Positions 1-10,827 of a stretch of 64,000 bases of DNA are shown here, in pieces; position 1 is the stretch's first letter, and every line of letters begins with the position of its first letter. A model generated the notes under the pieces. That model searched no databases. It saw only the letters and a list, made by a program, of their open reading frames with translations, and had not been told where the DNA came from. The stretch covers positions 13,527,095-13,591,094 of the forward strand of contig CM028901.1 in the NCBI GenBank assembly GCA_016801885.1. Reading direction: 5' to 3'. A program made the translations under genes and the position numbers. The DNA is from Toxotes chatareus (Eukaryota > Chordata > Actinopteri > Toxotidae).

Positions 1-1062
1 TAAATGAGCATCTTGCAGATAAAAACTTTAATAAACCAGGAGGGTTGTGATTGAGCGGCCTGCAACAAAACTGCATCTTGGAATTAAATGCCTCCTTGTT
101 ATGGTGAATCAAAAGCCCTAATGTGGCTTTGGTACTGTTAGGAAGTTGTGAATTGTGTTGTGAATTAAACTGGCACAATGATGTGCTTGCACCATCCCTG
201 ACTGTCAAAAACCACTCAACCTGTCAGAAGAGGGCCGCGGTACCCGTACCCACTGTGATGCACAGCACTAATATAAGCGAACAAAGAGAGTCTGGAAGCG
301 CACCCTTGGACAAAAAGAAAAGAATGGTTTAATAAAAGAACTGAGAGAGGGAGGAAATGACAGGCTGTTGGGAGCGGCGTTCCTCAGAGACAGCGATTAA
401 CATTTGATTAGCTGTCATATAGCTGACTCCTGCTATGCTGTCAGGGTCTTTGGAGGAATAAATGTGTTCGATTGTTTCGGAATGAACAACAGAAAGTAAA
501 AAAAGAGGGGCGGAGTAACAAAGAAGAGGGTGAAATGGGGGAGGGAGGAGAAGGATGTGAGGAGGAGTGTGTTAATTAGAAGAGAGAACATACTGGTAAA
601 TACCTGTCAGGTCTTTTAACTCTTAGTGGGCCATATGGAGCACTGCCATCCCCCAACCAGTCCCCATCCCTGATTACACTAAATGATGCAAGATATGTGT
701 TGGTTGTTGCAGAGAGAAAACAAAAAGAGAGAGAGAGAGAGAGGGAGAAGGAGCCAACAGAGAGAAAATGGAAAGAGACAGGACAGAAAAAGGACAGTAC
801 ATGGAACGGAATGAGATGGAATTTAACTGCAGAGGACAGGGCCGGTTATATAACCTGCCTGGTACCTTAGGGGATCACTGAGGCAGGGAAAGGTGAGGGA
901 ACACCCCAAAGAATGGCTTTGTTGAGTCAGGATTTCATCTAATATTGTTGTAGGCACAGGTTTATGACATTTCCAATAAAAAGGAGGAGACTGTATCCAA
1001 AGCAATTTAAGTCCATTTCACTCTCCTTGTAGCTCTCTGTTTTGGTCTCCACCACCCCCATT

Positions 1063-1140
1063 ATATGGCTTTATTTCAAAAACAGTTTTCATAAACACCA
1101 GATATTTTCTAATGCAGTTGCCTACATCATGTGCTAATAA
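1063..1140 (+). repeat. Diverged dispersed repeat, copy A (partner at 2291-2385)
   Basis: The core GGCTTTATTTCAAAAACAG followed by TTTTCATAAACACC is matched at 2308-2343 by GGCTTCATTTCAAAAATGG followed by TTTTCATTAAAAACC. Both then run into a weakly similar stretch with GCCTA and ATGT words. The pair is best read as two old copies of one interspersed element; I cannot name the family. Confidence 0.45.
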
Positions 1141-1150
1141 TTCACGAAAG

Positions 1151-1200
1151 TTCCTCTTCCTGCTCAAGGACAAATTAAATGCTTCAGTTTTGCGATTTTT
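1151..1200 (+). repeat. 50-bp direct repeat, copy 1
   Basis: This segment is 49/50 identical to 3247-3296; the only difference is A versus G in the word AAATTAAATG / AAATTGAATG. Similarity falls off sharply on both sides. It is too long for chance at a spacing of 2.1 kb and is not low complexity. Confidence 0.85.
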
Positions 1201-1689
1201 TTTGTTTAGGAAATAATATTCCAGACAAACATATAAAATTTATTATTAAATCGCCATCATGATGTGTTCGTCATACAGTTTTATAAAACCAACAGCGCAC
1301 TCGTAATTGTAATTTTCTGTGGTATTAGAACATACAACCTTTATAATAATATATCTCCTCTTAAAGTTTTTCCTCCTAGAGCTAACAAAATCCCAACTGT
1401 GACACAGTTCCTCACCATGCCTGTTGAAATACTTTGTGTCAGGTGAAGCCAAGGTTGGTTTCCCTTGTGTGAGTCTCCTACCACTGTTCTCTCTAAATCA
1501 ATGGCACCTATATGGATCCCACTGGGAGGCAGGACAAACAAGGCAAAGAAGGGAGAAAAAAAATGCTGCTCGCTGTGGTGCCTGACAGATGAGGAGGAGG
1601 TTAGCGGTAGAGAAAATGAGAATCGAAGGAGCAAGGTAGGGCGTCAATAAGAAGTTTGGAGGCTTTGAGGACAGTGTTGTCATCATGAG

Positions 1690-2175
1690 CTCCTCTGGTG
1701 ACTATTAATTGTCTCTTGTTGGTTTTTTTGTTAAGTGTTTCCTGCTTTATTTTGAAGTTGCATTCCCCTTGTATCAGTTGTGGTATTACTTCCTGTCTTT
1801 GTGTTTTCCTGCCTTTGTGATTACTTGCCCCGCCCTGATGTGTTTCACCTGTTTCCAATTATCTCTGCCTCCCTTGTGTATTTAAGTCTTTGAGTTCCTT
1901 TTTCTCCTTTTCAGTTCCCCTTGTGTCTGTGGATCTTCCTCCTCCGTTGTTTTTTTTTTTTTTTTCATGGTAGAGTTCCTTGGGTTCCATTTATTTTTCT
2001 GGTTTTGTTTTTTTGTATATGAATTTTGAATTTTTGATTAGTTTTGTTCTTGCCTGGACTCTAGTTTCTCCACTTGTCACCCTGTAAGCCAGTTTTCTGT
2101 TATTAAAATATCTTCACTTAATCTGCTCACTTTAGTGTCTGCATTTGGGTCCTTTCCCTGTGTTTCTGGCCTCTA
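1690..2175 (+). repeat. Teleost LTR-like interspersed repeat remnant
   Basis: The order of words matches a repeat common in teleost genomes: TTCCTGCTTTATTTTGAAG, then CTGCCTTTGTGATTACTTGC, then CCCTGATGTGTTTCACCTG, then a weak TATA (GTGTATTTAAGTC), then T-rich sequence, an ATTAAA signal near 2101 and the tail TCTGCATTTGGGTCC. Promoter-then-polyA-signal order fits a retroviral-type LTR, probably Gypsy-like. No internal gag-pol is adjacent, so it is a solo or decayed copy. The termini are not precisely defined. Confidence 0.55.
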
Positions 2176-2290
2176 TTGCATCAAAAGTTGCATGTTTTCC
2201 ACCAAGGGTGTCCATCTTAAGTTATGATTAAATATTGTGAATAGTGTATAAGATAGAAGTTTTTTGATTGACTTATAGGAGAAACTGCAG

Positions 2291-2385
2291 ATACACCATC
2301 TAGGGCGTGGCTTCATTTCAAAAATGGTTTTCATTAAAAACCTGTAAAGAATACATGCAGCCATGTTGGATTATGTCATTGCCTA
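2291..2385 (+). repeat. Diverged dispersed repeat, copy B (partner at 1063-1140)
   Basis: Second copy of the short family described at 1063-1140, same orientation, about 1.2 kb away on the far side of the LTR-like remnant. Confidence 0.4.
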
Positions 2386-2932
2386 TGTTAAGAGTACATT
2401 CTTTATAAAAAAAACAAACAAACAAACAAAAAACGGCTATCCCATCTGTCCCTGAAGAGCATTATAGGTTATATAACTCCTATGTCAGTAGAGTATATTA
2501 TTAGATAAGTTTCATTTCTTGTTCTGTTGTGACAATAGACTGAGAGGGAGACAAAGCAGTGGAACAGCGTTTGAGTAAAAGTGAGTAATACTGGATATAT
2601 TATTCATTTGATATGAGGTGAATATTTCATGACCTGCAAGTGGAAACTGCCCCAAGATTATTTCAGAGTCTGGGTCAAAACTCAGTGGGAATCAGCCATG
2701 TCTAAAGCAGCAAATCATATCTGCCGGTGTGTTTTCTGAGTTACTGTGAATCTCTTCCAGATATTTTGGGGAACAGCAATGCATTCCTGCTCTCATCTTT
2801 GAAACCGTACTGAAGCTCCTACCCCCGGTGATTTCTTTGATTCACAGCCCTAGCTAACAAAATATACTGCATATTGGCAATTTATGATGTTGTGGTTATT
2901 TTGCTGTTGGAGCGTCCAAAGTCCTTCAGTTG

Positions 2933-2934
<2 letters not shown>

Positions 2935-2969
<35 letters not shown>
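2935..2969 (+). repeat. (TC)n microsatellite
   Basis: About 17 perfect TC units. Confidence 0.95.
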
Positions 2970-2971
<2 letters not shown>

Positions 2972-3246
2972 CCTTGGTAATAAACACTGGCTCTACAGTA
3001 CATCAGTAGTGGAGGCATCATTTGAAGAAGATGCAATGCACCAGTTTGTTGTGCTCAGTGCAACGGCATGATTCATGGTTTGTGTTTGCCCACTCCAAGG
3101 GGCCTCCAAGTCTTCTGGAACAGACTGTACTGCTTTTAAATAAAGCAATAATGCTGTCTCAATAATTTGTTTGGTTTTCAGAATCACTCAAAAGTCGAGG
3201 CAGCTAAAAGGACATAATGCCATTCCAGCACATTATTTGTTCCCAT

Positions 3247-3296
3247 TTCCTCTTCCTGCTCAAGGACAAATTGAATGCTTCAGTTTTGCGATTTTT
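3247..3296 (+). repeat. 50-bp direct repeat, copy 2
   Basis: Second copy of the 1151-1200 segment, same strand, one mismatch. Confidence 0.85.
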
Positions 3297-3777
3297 GAAT
3301 ATTCTTTGAGGTTGCAACGAAATGAAAGGTTAATGAAAGATTTCTATCTGCTGAGGATATTGACATGTGTGATGACCTTTGAGATAAGCTTGTAGTGATT
3401 TGGCAAAGCTGGAGTGGAAGTGAAAATGTTCAATTTGGCAGTAAAGTGTATTGACTGTGGATGCAGGTGCAGTGCTGTTGTGTTTGCTTTTTTTTTTGGC
3501 TGAGTCAAAATAATATGACAGGATTGAAGATGATAAAATATTTATTTACCTCTGAAGGCCTGACTTCTGGCGCTGCCTCTCCTTCCAGTTTAAATAAAAG
3601 AATCCACCACTTATGGGCTTGGTAGAAATTCAACATGAAGCCTGTCTAACTGTGAAATTGGGACTGCAGCTCAGCATACTCTTGAACTATCCACTGGCTC
3701 CAACATAACACAATTACATCTCATCATGCTGTACCTGTAGCTTCTGTATGTATGACTCTTTCACTCCATCTGAACTG

Positions 3778-3791
3778 GCTTCCATGGCAAC
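3778..3791 (+). promoter_or_regulatory. RFX X-box-like palindrome
   Basis: GCTTCCATGGCAAC matches the RFX consensus GTTRCCATGGYAAC at 12 of 14 positions. A single site by eye; no surrounding gene start is visible. Confidence 0.25.
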
Positions 3792-4130
3792 TATGGTCAG
3801 TCTGCTTTAGGAGAAGCTAATGACCATTGTGCCCAGCAGAAGCCAGTAAGAAATTTAAATGTTAACTTTTGGTTTCCTGGTGGAAGAGAAGCCTGTGCGG
3901 GGAGAGTAAGATGAGGTGTGGAGGGTTGAGTAGAAAGAAAAGAGGAGGAGGAAACAGTGAAAGGAAGCAGAGAGCCAGACATGAGGGTGAAAACTGGATA
4001 ATTGCTTGTGCTTCTTAAGAAAATGGTTAGACATAATAGAAAGGATTGCTTATTCTCCCTATTGCAGATAGAAAGACTGATACCACTCATGTCTGTATAG
4101 TAACTACGAAGTTACAGCCAGTAGCCCATT

Positions 4131-4290
4131 AGCTTAGCTTAGCCTAAAGACTTGAACACAGGGGGAAACAGCTATCCTGGGTTTTTCCACAGGTCACAAA
4201 GTCTGGCTTGTAGCACCTCTAAACGTTCATGAATTCACACATAGTATCTTGTTTAAAGTGCTGAATAATTGAAGTGTAAAATGTGTTTGA
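4131..4290 (+). repeat. Teleost dispersed repeat (TTAGCTTAGC family), plus copy
   Basis: The core TTAGCTTAGCCTAAAGACTT followed by GAACACAGGGGGAAACAGC, then GCACCTCTAAA and a TCTTGTTTAA word, follows a repeat I know from many teleost genomes. Related copies are at 6010-6115 (minus) and 53741-53890 (plus). Confidence 0.6.
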
Positions 4291-4323
4291 GCCAGAACTG
4301 TGTGGGTTAAATGGGTCCATTTA

Positions 4324-4449
4324 TGCAGGTTTTTGTTCCAACCAATGAAGAGCACACAGTTTGACCAATCAACTGTCTGAAGACTGAGATCAGTTGATTA
4401 AATGAGTCAAGTCTGGTGTGCTGCTGCTTGGTTGGAACAAAAACCTGCA
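4324..4449. repeat. 126-bp foldback (MITE-like) element
   Basis: The ends 4324-4344 and 4429-4449 are perfect inverted 21-mers (left arm begins TGCAGGTTTTTG, right arm ends AAAAACCTGCA). The interior is also roughly self-complementary: ACCAATCAACT on the left faces AGTTGATTAAAT on the right. A CTGTGTGG word outside the arms is mirrored too, so the true element may be somewhat longer. The arrangement fits a small non-autonomous DNA transposon; no transposase is present. Confidence 0.7.
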
Positions 4450-4515
4450 GCCACACAGCCCTTTGTGGAACAGTTTGGACACTTCTGTCTTTATGTCCTA
4501 CAAAATATGACTTGA

Positions 4516-5570
4516 TGTAGCCGAAGGACCTTCTTCCGCCCTGCCACTACATGGCACTGTGCCAGCTATTGGCACACGGAGTTGTGGGAGGCGCGTTGCG
4601 CCCCTATATATATGCAGGTATAGCTATACCTTGGTTCCTCCTCCCGTTTTGCACATCCCCCTTGGTGGCTGTAGCTTGGCGTTGCAGAGCGTTTTTTTTT
4701 TGACGTGGCCGTGACTTCTTTCAGTTGGACGCAATAGTTGTTTGTGGCAGCCGTCGAGTCACCCGTTTCCACATATCCAGGTAGGATGCACCGCTATCCC
4801 TCCTCTGATGTGCGTAATGAGCGAATTTTAATAATGGGTTTTATGTGCCTAGCGCACCTGGTTGCTGGCGCTGGATTTCTTCCGGGTGCATTCGCGTATC
4901 CGTTTGGTAAATCGCCGTTGTCTGCCTGTCTTTGCGTGTCTGTGGCTTGGCTTTAGGTCGGCCAGTAATATATACATATATATATATATATACTGTGCCG
5001 CGGCCTTTATGTTAATCAATAAATAATATTTTAAATCATTATTTTTTTTGTTTTCTTACATTAGTTCCCTTGGGTTATTTAGGTTGTAGCTCTTTGTCTT
5101 GTTGTATTTTGTATATTGTATTTGTTGTATTTTGTTCTTTTTGTTTCTTTGGGTTCATTTGAAATATATGTTTTTTTAGTCATTTGGTCAGCACTATGTG
5201 TGAACCACTTGGCTTGTTTTAAATTTCTTTTCTTTTTAAACAGGTGCTGAGGGCCTGAGACGGCAGTTGATCCCTGGTGGTGGTGTTCTTCACGATTCCT
5301 TTTTGTTGGTGTGTGGTGTCACGGGTGGCTAGTTTTATGGACTTTTCCCTTTTTGATTCTCCCTGCCGCCGTGGTAAACCCTCGCCCTGTTTGCACTCCT
5401 AGGCTCAAGTGCTAGTTTTATGGTGGCTAACTCCTTAGTGTCTGACCTGTAGTTTTCTTTTTGGCATTTCAATTTTGTTAATTATTTGTGTTAAATAAAG
5501 TCATTGTTTCTTTGAAACCCTCCTACACTGTCTCTTGCCCGACTGGTATTAACAAACCTGTAACTCTACA
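4516..5570 (+). mobile_element. Candidate solo LTR, about 1,055 bp
   Basis: The segment begins TGTAG and ends CTACA, giving the TG...CA and inverted ends typical of LTRs. Inside are a strong TATA box (CCTATATATATGC, near 4602) and, close to the 3' end, an AATAAA signal (near 5495) followed by TG/T-rich DNA. Flanks are CTTGA on the left and CTTAG on the right, an imperfect but suggestive target-site duplication. GT and AG words inside (for example TCCAGGTAGGA near 4771 and TTTAAACAGGTGC near 5240) could be splice signals of a leader. No gag or pol is adjacent. An ordinary diverged repeat with fortuitous ends cannot be excluded. Confidence 0.4.
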
Positions 5571-5591
5571 CTTAGTATAGCTTAGTGATTT

Positions 5592-5627
5592 CCTGGGGTG
5601 AAATTCCCCAGGTGGCGTTGTCGCAAC
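5592..5627 (+). repeat. Two tandem small hairpins
   Basis: CCTGGGG-TGAAATT-CCCCAGG is a perfect 7-bp stem. It is followed at once by GTTG-TCG-CAAC. They sit 21 bp after the end of the candidate LTR, so they could belong to the same element's leader. Function unknown. Confidence 0.6.
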
Positions 5628-6009
5628 ACCTCTTTCCTTAAGCCCCCGCTCCCACCACATTTACATAACTTATATGTATTTTAAGCAGCATTGTATTTGA
5701 AGATAACTTCGCTCAACTTCAATTAATCTGTATTTCAAAATCTCACATTTAGTGCTTCATTACTGATACTTAAAATTACTTTTTCATGATTAATTACTTT
5801 ATTCATTATGTGTAAAAATGGACATTTTAGTTAGTGATTTTGCTATGTAGTTGTCAGCTCATGGTCAAAATGACAATCATCTGTTAATCCATATCTGGTA
5901 ATTAAAGCTGAAGATGTCATATTATCTAAATTGATCCTCCTGACAGCACAGTGTCCGATGTGATGTGCTAAAAAGCCTAACTGAATCCCAATTTCATAAT
6001 TTTGCATGC

Positions 6010-6115
6010 TCTGGCTCAAACCTTGAGTTAAAATTCAAAACAGGAAGTTCTATGTGTGGGAATATTTATTTCCTGTTGTTTGTAGTCTTTGTACTAAGCT
6101 AAGCTAATTAGCTGC
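6010..6115 (-). repeat. Teleost dispersed repeat (TTAGCTTAGC family), minus copy
   Basis: Read on the minus strand it contains TTAGCTTAGTACAAAGACTAC and an ACAGGAAATAA word, matching the start of the family at 4131-4290 and 53741-53890. Diverged and partial. Confidence 0.45.
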
Positions 6116-6128
6116 GGCCCGAGCTAGT

Positions 6129-6153
6129 TAGATAAGGTAGCTTACCTTATCTA
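6129..6153. repeat. 25-bp inverted repeat with paired GATA words
   Basis: TAGATAAGGTA-GCT-TACCTTATCTA: perfect 11-bp arms, 3-base loop. Each arm carries an AGATAAGG GATA-factor consensus, so the site is a head-to-head GATA pair as well as a potential hairpin. Confidence 0.7.
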
Positions 6154-9100
6154 GTGTAAGGCATGGGGAATGAGTGGTGTCACATAAGTCTTGGTAAAAA
6201 AAAAAAAAAAAAGCAGGCAAGAAAAGTCTATTTCCCAAAAATGACTACTGATTCATTTAATGTTTAGGAAATTGCATCACCCCTGAATTTGATTATGGAG
6301 GAATTTTCTTTTAACATGCCGACTTCTAGTCTTAAGGTACCGGGTAAAGCTTCCTCCAGTGCCTTGTATTTTAGTAGAGGCATTGCATTTCACAGTTGCC
6401 ATGAAGATTTATATCAGAAAGTTGCTGTTCCAGAAGGGAAATGAATTGCATCAGATTTAGAGCATCCACCAGGCTTGAGTTTTCCAACTACTCTGTTGCT
6501 CCAAAATCCATTATTTACGATGCCAGATCACACTGTGAGCCACATTCAAATACGACACACCTAAATTCTTAACATGGCAAGTCAGGTCTCTTGTGCTATG
6601 CATCTTGTAAATGGAGCAAAATTACTTTAAATTAACTCGTCTCCCATTTTCTCTGAGATTTGAATTTGTTTTTCATAAAGTGCATCCCTGTCTGGCAGTT
6701 TAATTGCTGCTTTGTTTATTTTGATTATCATTTTTATGGATTGTTTCGTACTCATGTTCCTCGTGAGACAGGAATTTCAATCTGAATGAAGCCAGTTGAT
6801 GAAATTATGAAAAATGCAAGAAAACAAACCGGCGGAGGAGGGAGGGAGGGATAGAAGATGGAAAGATATTGCTAAGGAATGACTCAGTTCCTCTTCTTAT
6901 GCCAGCTGGGTTTTGGTCTGTCTCACCCATTGTGGTTCAACAGAGGCTTGACTAGTCCTTTAGAGTTTGATGAACAGGTCATTGATGCTATCAGCTGATT
7001 TCATCTACAGGCCAAACTATTCTGGGTGGGCGGGTCTTATCTCTACAGTGAGATAAGGACAGTTGATAACCCTTGCAGGAATAGCTGTCCTTTCTGTCTG
7101 ACTCATTTAGATTAGACTCAGACATTGACTGTGTGTGTGTGTGTGTGCCCCAACAATCAGTTACCATCACCACCAGAAAGAGGACTATCCAACAGTGAGA
7201 GAGAGGGAGAGGGAGAGTCAAAGACTGAGACAGTCACCTTATCTGTGACTGACCATCTAAATGCATGAGTGTGTTTCTGTTCATAAATCACACAACTGCT
7301 CACCACTGTAGTAAGGGAGAGGACCTATTCCAGTGCCAGTCACATGGAGGTTTGCTATAAAAGCTGTCCCACTATCATTAGTTGATAATGCTGTGTCTGT
7401 GTGTACAAGGTCAAGGAAAGACATTACAAGAGATTACATGATGTGAAAAAAGTAATCAGAGTAGTCTCTTATTTTTGGATTAGTTCTGTTATGCTTGATC
7501 TGTCACAATTACTACATCATATGATAATTATTCATTTTTAGTTGACTGTAAACTTAAAGGAACCAGTGGCTAGGGTTTTTCTTTATAACTCAGTTCTGTC
7601 AGTTATGATCATGATAACATATTTAAGGCTGCTAATGATGGTTATTGCAATCAATTAATCTGCTGATTATTTATTGTCATATATGACAAAGAAACAGCAC
7701 AATCCCGACTCTTTGGAAGAAAGAAGCAGCTAATATGTCATGAGCATGATATCTTTGTTTGATAAATGACTGATCAACTAATAGGTTATTTTCTTAATTA
7801 TTTTAGCTGTAAACACTGGAAGGCAGAAAAAAATGTTTCATTGCTATAAACAGGTCAGCAAACAGTCAGATGATCATAAAGGTTGTAAATAAGAAACAGG
7901 TTATTCAGACTTATTTGGAAGAGAAAACAAAGGGTTAATCCTTAATAAAGTGACCAGTAACTAGTAAATACTTAGTAAATGTCGTGTACTGCAGGCATAA
8001 ATCTATTCCTGTTGTGGTCACCCAGAAGAAGACAGGTGTAAATAAGTCTCAATCTGTGTCAAACTGTACAACATCAATCTTGAGGCATGTTAGAGGTTGT
8101 GATGAATGTCTGTTCAATTGTAGCACACTAACAGAAATTTCTGAAAACGCTGCAAAGCAATAAACTTGCTTTGGTAATAGCGAGGTCTCTGCTATGCTTC
8201 AGGCAACCTCACAAGAGCAGGAGGAGGCGATTGTGAAGCCTGTCGTTGGGGGGAAAAAAGGGCAACATGAAATGATTTTGCAAAGTGAGAAGAAAGTAAA
8301 TGTGTTTTTTATCAGAAGCATCGCAGAACACAGCAGACAGTGCAGTCCAGATAACCTGATATAATCTTGTAAATACAATCTTTACATATTAATGTGGCAG
8401 TCTTATAAAAAAAAAAGAGAGGAGCTGCATGTTAGTAGCTCAGTAGTCTTTATAGCTCCTTGAGGTCACACTTTCATACCAAAAAGCCAAACAATGTCAC
8501 TGAACCCAGTATGGAAGCAGAGTTGTGGAGCCAGGTTGTATAATCATTGTTGACCCATTCATACCAATAGCAAGCGTAGTGTCCTGAGTCCTTGCTTCAG
8601 CTGGTTGTGGAAGACACTTGAAGACAGCTAATTAGAAGACACACTTGTGCGGTGTTTCACTGTGAACTTCGCTCTCATTTGTCACTTCTTGTGTGTTGGA
8701 AAGACCTTCAGTCAGTGACCTTAGTGGATGCCTATTAAATGGTTTAAATGTTTAAAGTCTGTGGCATCTCAATTAGTGCACATGACTTAATTACACAGTG
8801 ATTATGTGGGTGCATTATTATATAAAAATTCTTTCCTACTGCACTGCTGCTGGTAGAAAGAAACACTCTCTAGAATCTGAAGTGAATGTAGGTAGAGTTT
8901 GGTGCAGAAATATAGTTTTTTTTAAATGTCTAAAGCATAGTATAATACCACTTGAATACATTTTCTGGCCCATTATAATGGAAATGGATTGTTGTAAAAT
9001 TACTTTTCACCTTTCCAAATCTCTTTGCCCCCCTGGTCACACTTTTTGACATGAATATACATTTTTCTGATGCTGGGGCATCACCTTCTGCCCCTTTGTC

Positions 9101-9211
9101 TCATCCCCATTATTTGGGAAACCTCCATCACTGTGGGGGTGTATGAACATTACACAGCATGAGAGGAACTCTCCTCTCCCCATGCAGCGGACACCATATG
9201 CCACGATGTAT
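6154..9211. other. Intergenic with one recognised repeat
   Basis: No gene seen. Apart from the diverged repeat at 7630-7812, a short (GT)n at about 7130-7147 and A runs at about 8407-8416, the sequence is AT-rich without recognisable features. Confidence 0.6.
7630..7812 (+). repeat. Teleost dispersed repeat (GCTGCAACTAACGATTATT-like)
   Basis: GCTGCTAATGATGGTTATTG, then CAATTAATCTGCTGATTATTT, a central GACAAAGAAACAGC region, then ACTGATCAACTAATAGGTTATTTT match in order the ends and core of a common teleost foldback-like repeat in which both ends carry ATTAATCTG / ATCGATT words. This copy is old and imperfect. Confidence 0.5.
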
Positions 9212-9234
9212 ACACACACACACACACACACACA
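9212..9234 (+). repeat. (CA)n microsatellite
   Basis: About 11 uninterrupted units. Confidence 0.95.
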
Positions 9235-9259
9235 GATCTGCACAGGCTACACCCTGGGG

Positions 9260-9520
9260 TTTGGTGCTTACATGTAATTTTCTCACCACCAGCATAAGCT
9301 TTCTGTCTCTCTGTTTCCATGACGACGCAACGCGGTGACCAGGCAGCGGGGGGAAGAGTAACGAGGTGTCAGAATACCGCTGTGGGTTACTGGTGACCCC
9401 TGACCTCTGGGGCCAGCGAGAACACGGGGAATAAGGAAAACAAGGGTGCGCAGTAATCATCCCTCTGAACCGAATCTCATGCCAGGCTGTTTAAACCCCT
9501 CTAACTGTATTCGGGAACAA
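9260..9520. promoter_or_regulatory. Candidate cis-regulatory island with DR1 nuclear-receptor site
   Basis: High-complexity, GC-balanced DNA in an AT-rich neighbourhood, with no coherent reading frame. At 9394-9406 TGACCC-C-TGACCT is a direct repeat of receptor half-sites with one-base spacing (DR1: HNF4, COUP-TF, RXR heterodimers). At 9313-9326 GTTTCCATGACGAC is a weaker RFX X-box (11 of 14). The appearance is that of a conserved non-coding element, but conservation cannot be measured here. Confidence 0.35.
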
Positions 9521-9529
9521 GGCAGGAGA

Positions 9530-10786
9530 CAGCAGGGTGGAAGACAGGCCGGACAGAGATTGTGGAAGGGAAGGGATTTAGTGAGGAAATGGTTGCCTCT
9601 TACTTCTGTGTTTTGACTTCTGTCGTCTTCTCTGTCGTCAAAGAAGAGGTTAAACTGCTTCACAAAAGAGGAATGGTTTGCAGATAATTATGACTCAGAA
9701 GAAAGCTTTTGGTTCCTCTTAAATTACTTGTTATTGACTGAAATGATGTTCAGTTCTGAGAGTGAAATGCCAGGGGCAGTGAACGGTCTAGTGCAGAGAA
9801 AAGTGAAAGAAGCTTTCGTATAGCACTTAAATTCAAATGTATATGAATAGCATCGTGCCGGGCCTTTACACCTGAGTGCTCTTTGTATTCCCCTTCACTG
9901 CTGAAATCTGCATGTCCTCCAGCTAGAAAGAAGCTTTAGCACAACATCAAAGCAGGTTTAGTATAAACAGGTGACATGTGTTCACTCTGCTGTCTGAAAT
10001 GTACCACAGAGAAGCGGCTTCAGTAAAAGGAGAAAAGTGTCAACGCAGCCAGTGATGAAATGAAACTCAGACACCCTGATTATGTACACAACCCAAAGTG
10101 ATTGTTGTTTCTTTTGTGTGGATGCAGCCCCCCCCATTCTCTTGTAGTTACTGTATCTGGGTCAGGGTGATAGACAGACAGAGGAGGAGCATGGTGACTC
10201 ACTAGTGTTTTTAGTGTTTGAACACTTGTGTGTGTAAATGTATGTATGTGTCTATGGTAACTGTCAGGCCGGACAGAGCTCCTGTGACACATGTCTAGTG
10301 GAAAACTAGGTTTCTCTCAGACTCTGTCCTCTGTCCTCTCTGGGTGTGTTGCACGTCTGCAGAAATCCAACAGTATTTTGGATGGGAACTGTGTCTCAAT
10401 CCTGTGTGGATGCATATATTCATGACATGTTTCACAAACCCTTTGGTTTGTGAATAAATCTTGCTAGGCAAGATGTGCAAGTTGTGCATCCAGCAGTCAG
10501 TGTCCACCAGTAACACTATACTGTCCACCATACTGTCAAAAAAAGAGTCTGGGCTCTGGGGTGGAGTATCACTTTAAAGCAAGAACAAAAATCCACAGGC
10601 CTCAGAATTTATGCCTGTGATTTATCAGCGGGTTGCAGATCATTTTGTACCTTGCCTCCTCAGAGCGAAATAACTGAAGTTTCTAAATGATCCCTTCAGG
10701 ACATGGAGCAATATTCTGGTTGTAATTCAGGGTTGTATTGGATTCCTTCATTGTCTTCATTTTATGTGTCCCAATCTGTCAGCATG

Positions 10787-10827
<41 letters not shown>

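Larger units (their letters stand above)
1..1689. other. Intergenic, no gene seen
   Basis: No supportable gene. The stretch holds purine-rich DNA at about 480-570 and 720-790 (GA-rich), and otherwise AT-rich unique-looking sequence. Short open frames here have no recognisable domain and overlap each other on both strands, as expected by chance. It includes the first copy of a 50-bp direct repeat (1151-1200). Confidence 0.7.

Noticed and set aside
2400..2435. (CAAA)n as a possible direct-repeat array or CRISPR-like pattern
   Set aside because: Simple tetranucleotide run without spacers.
4738..4956. 72-codon frame inside the candidate LTR
   Set aside because: No similarity to gag, pol or env motifs; likely non-coding leader sequence.
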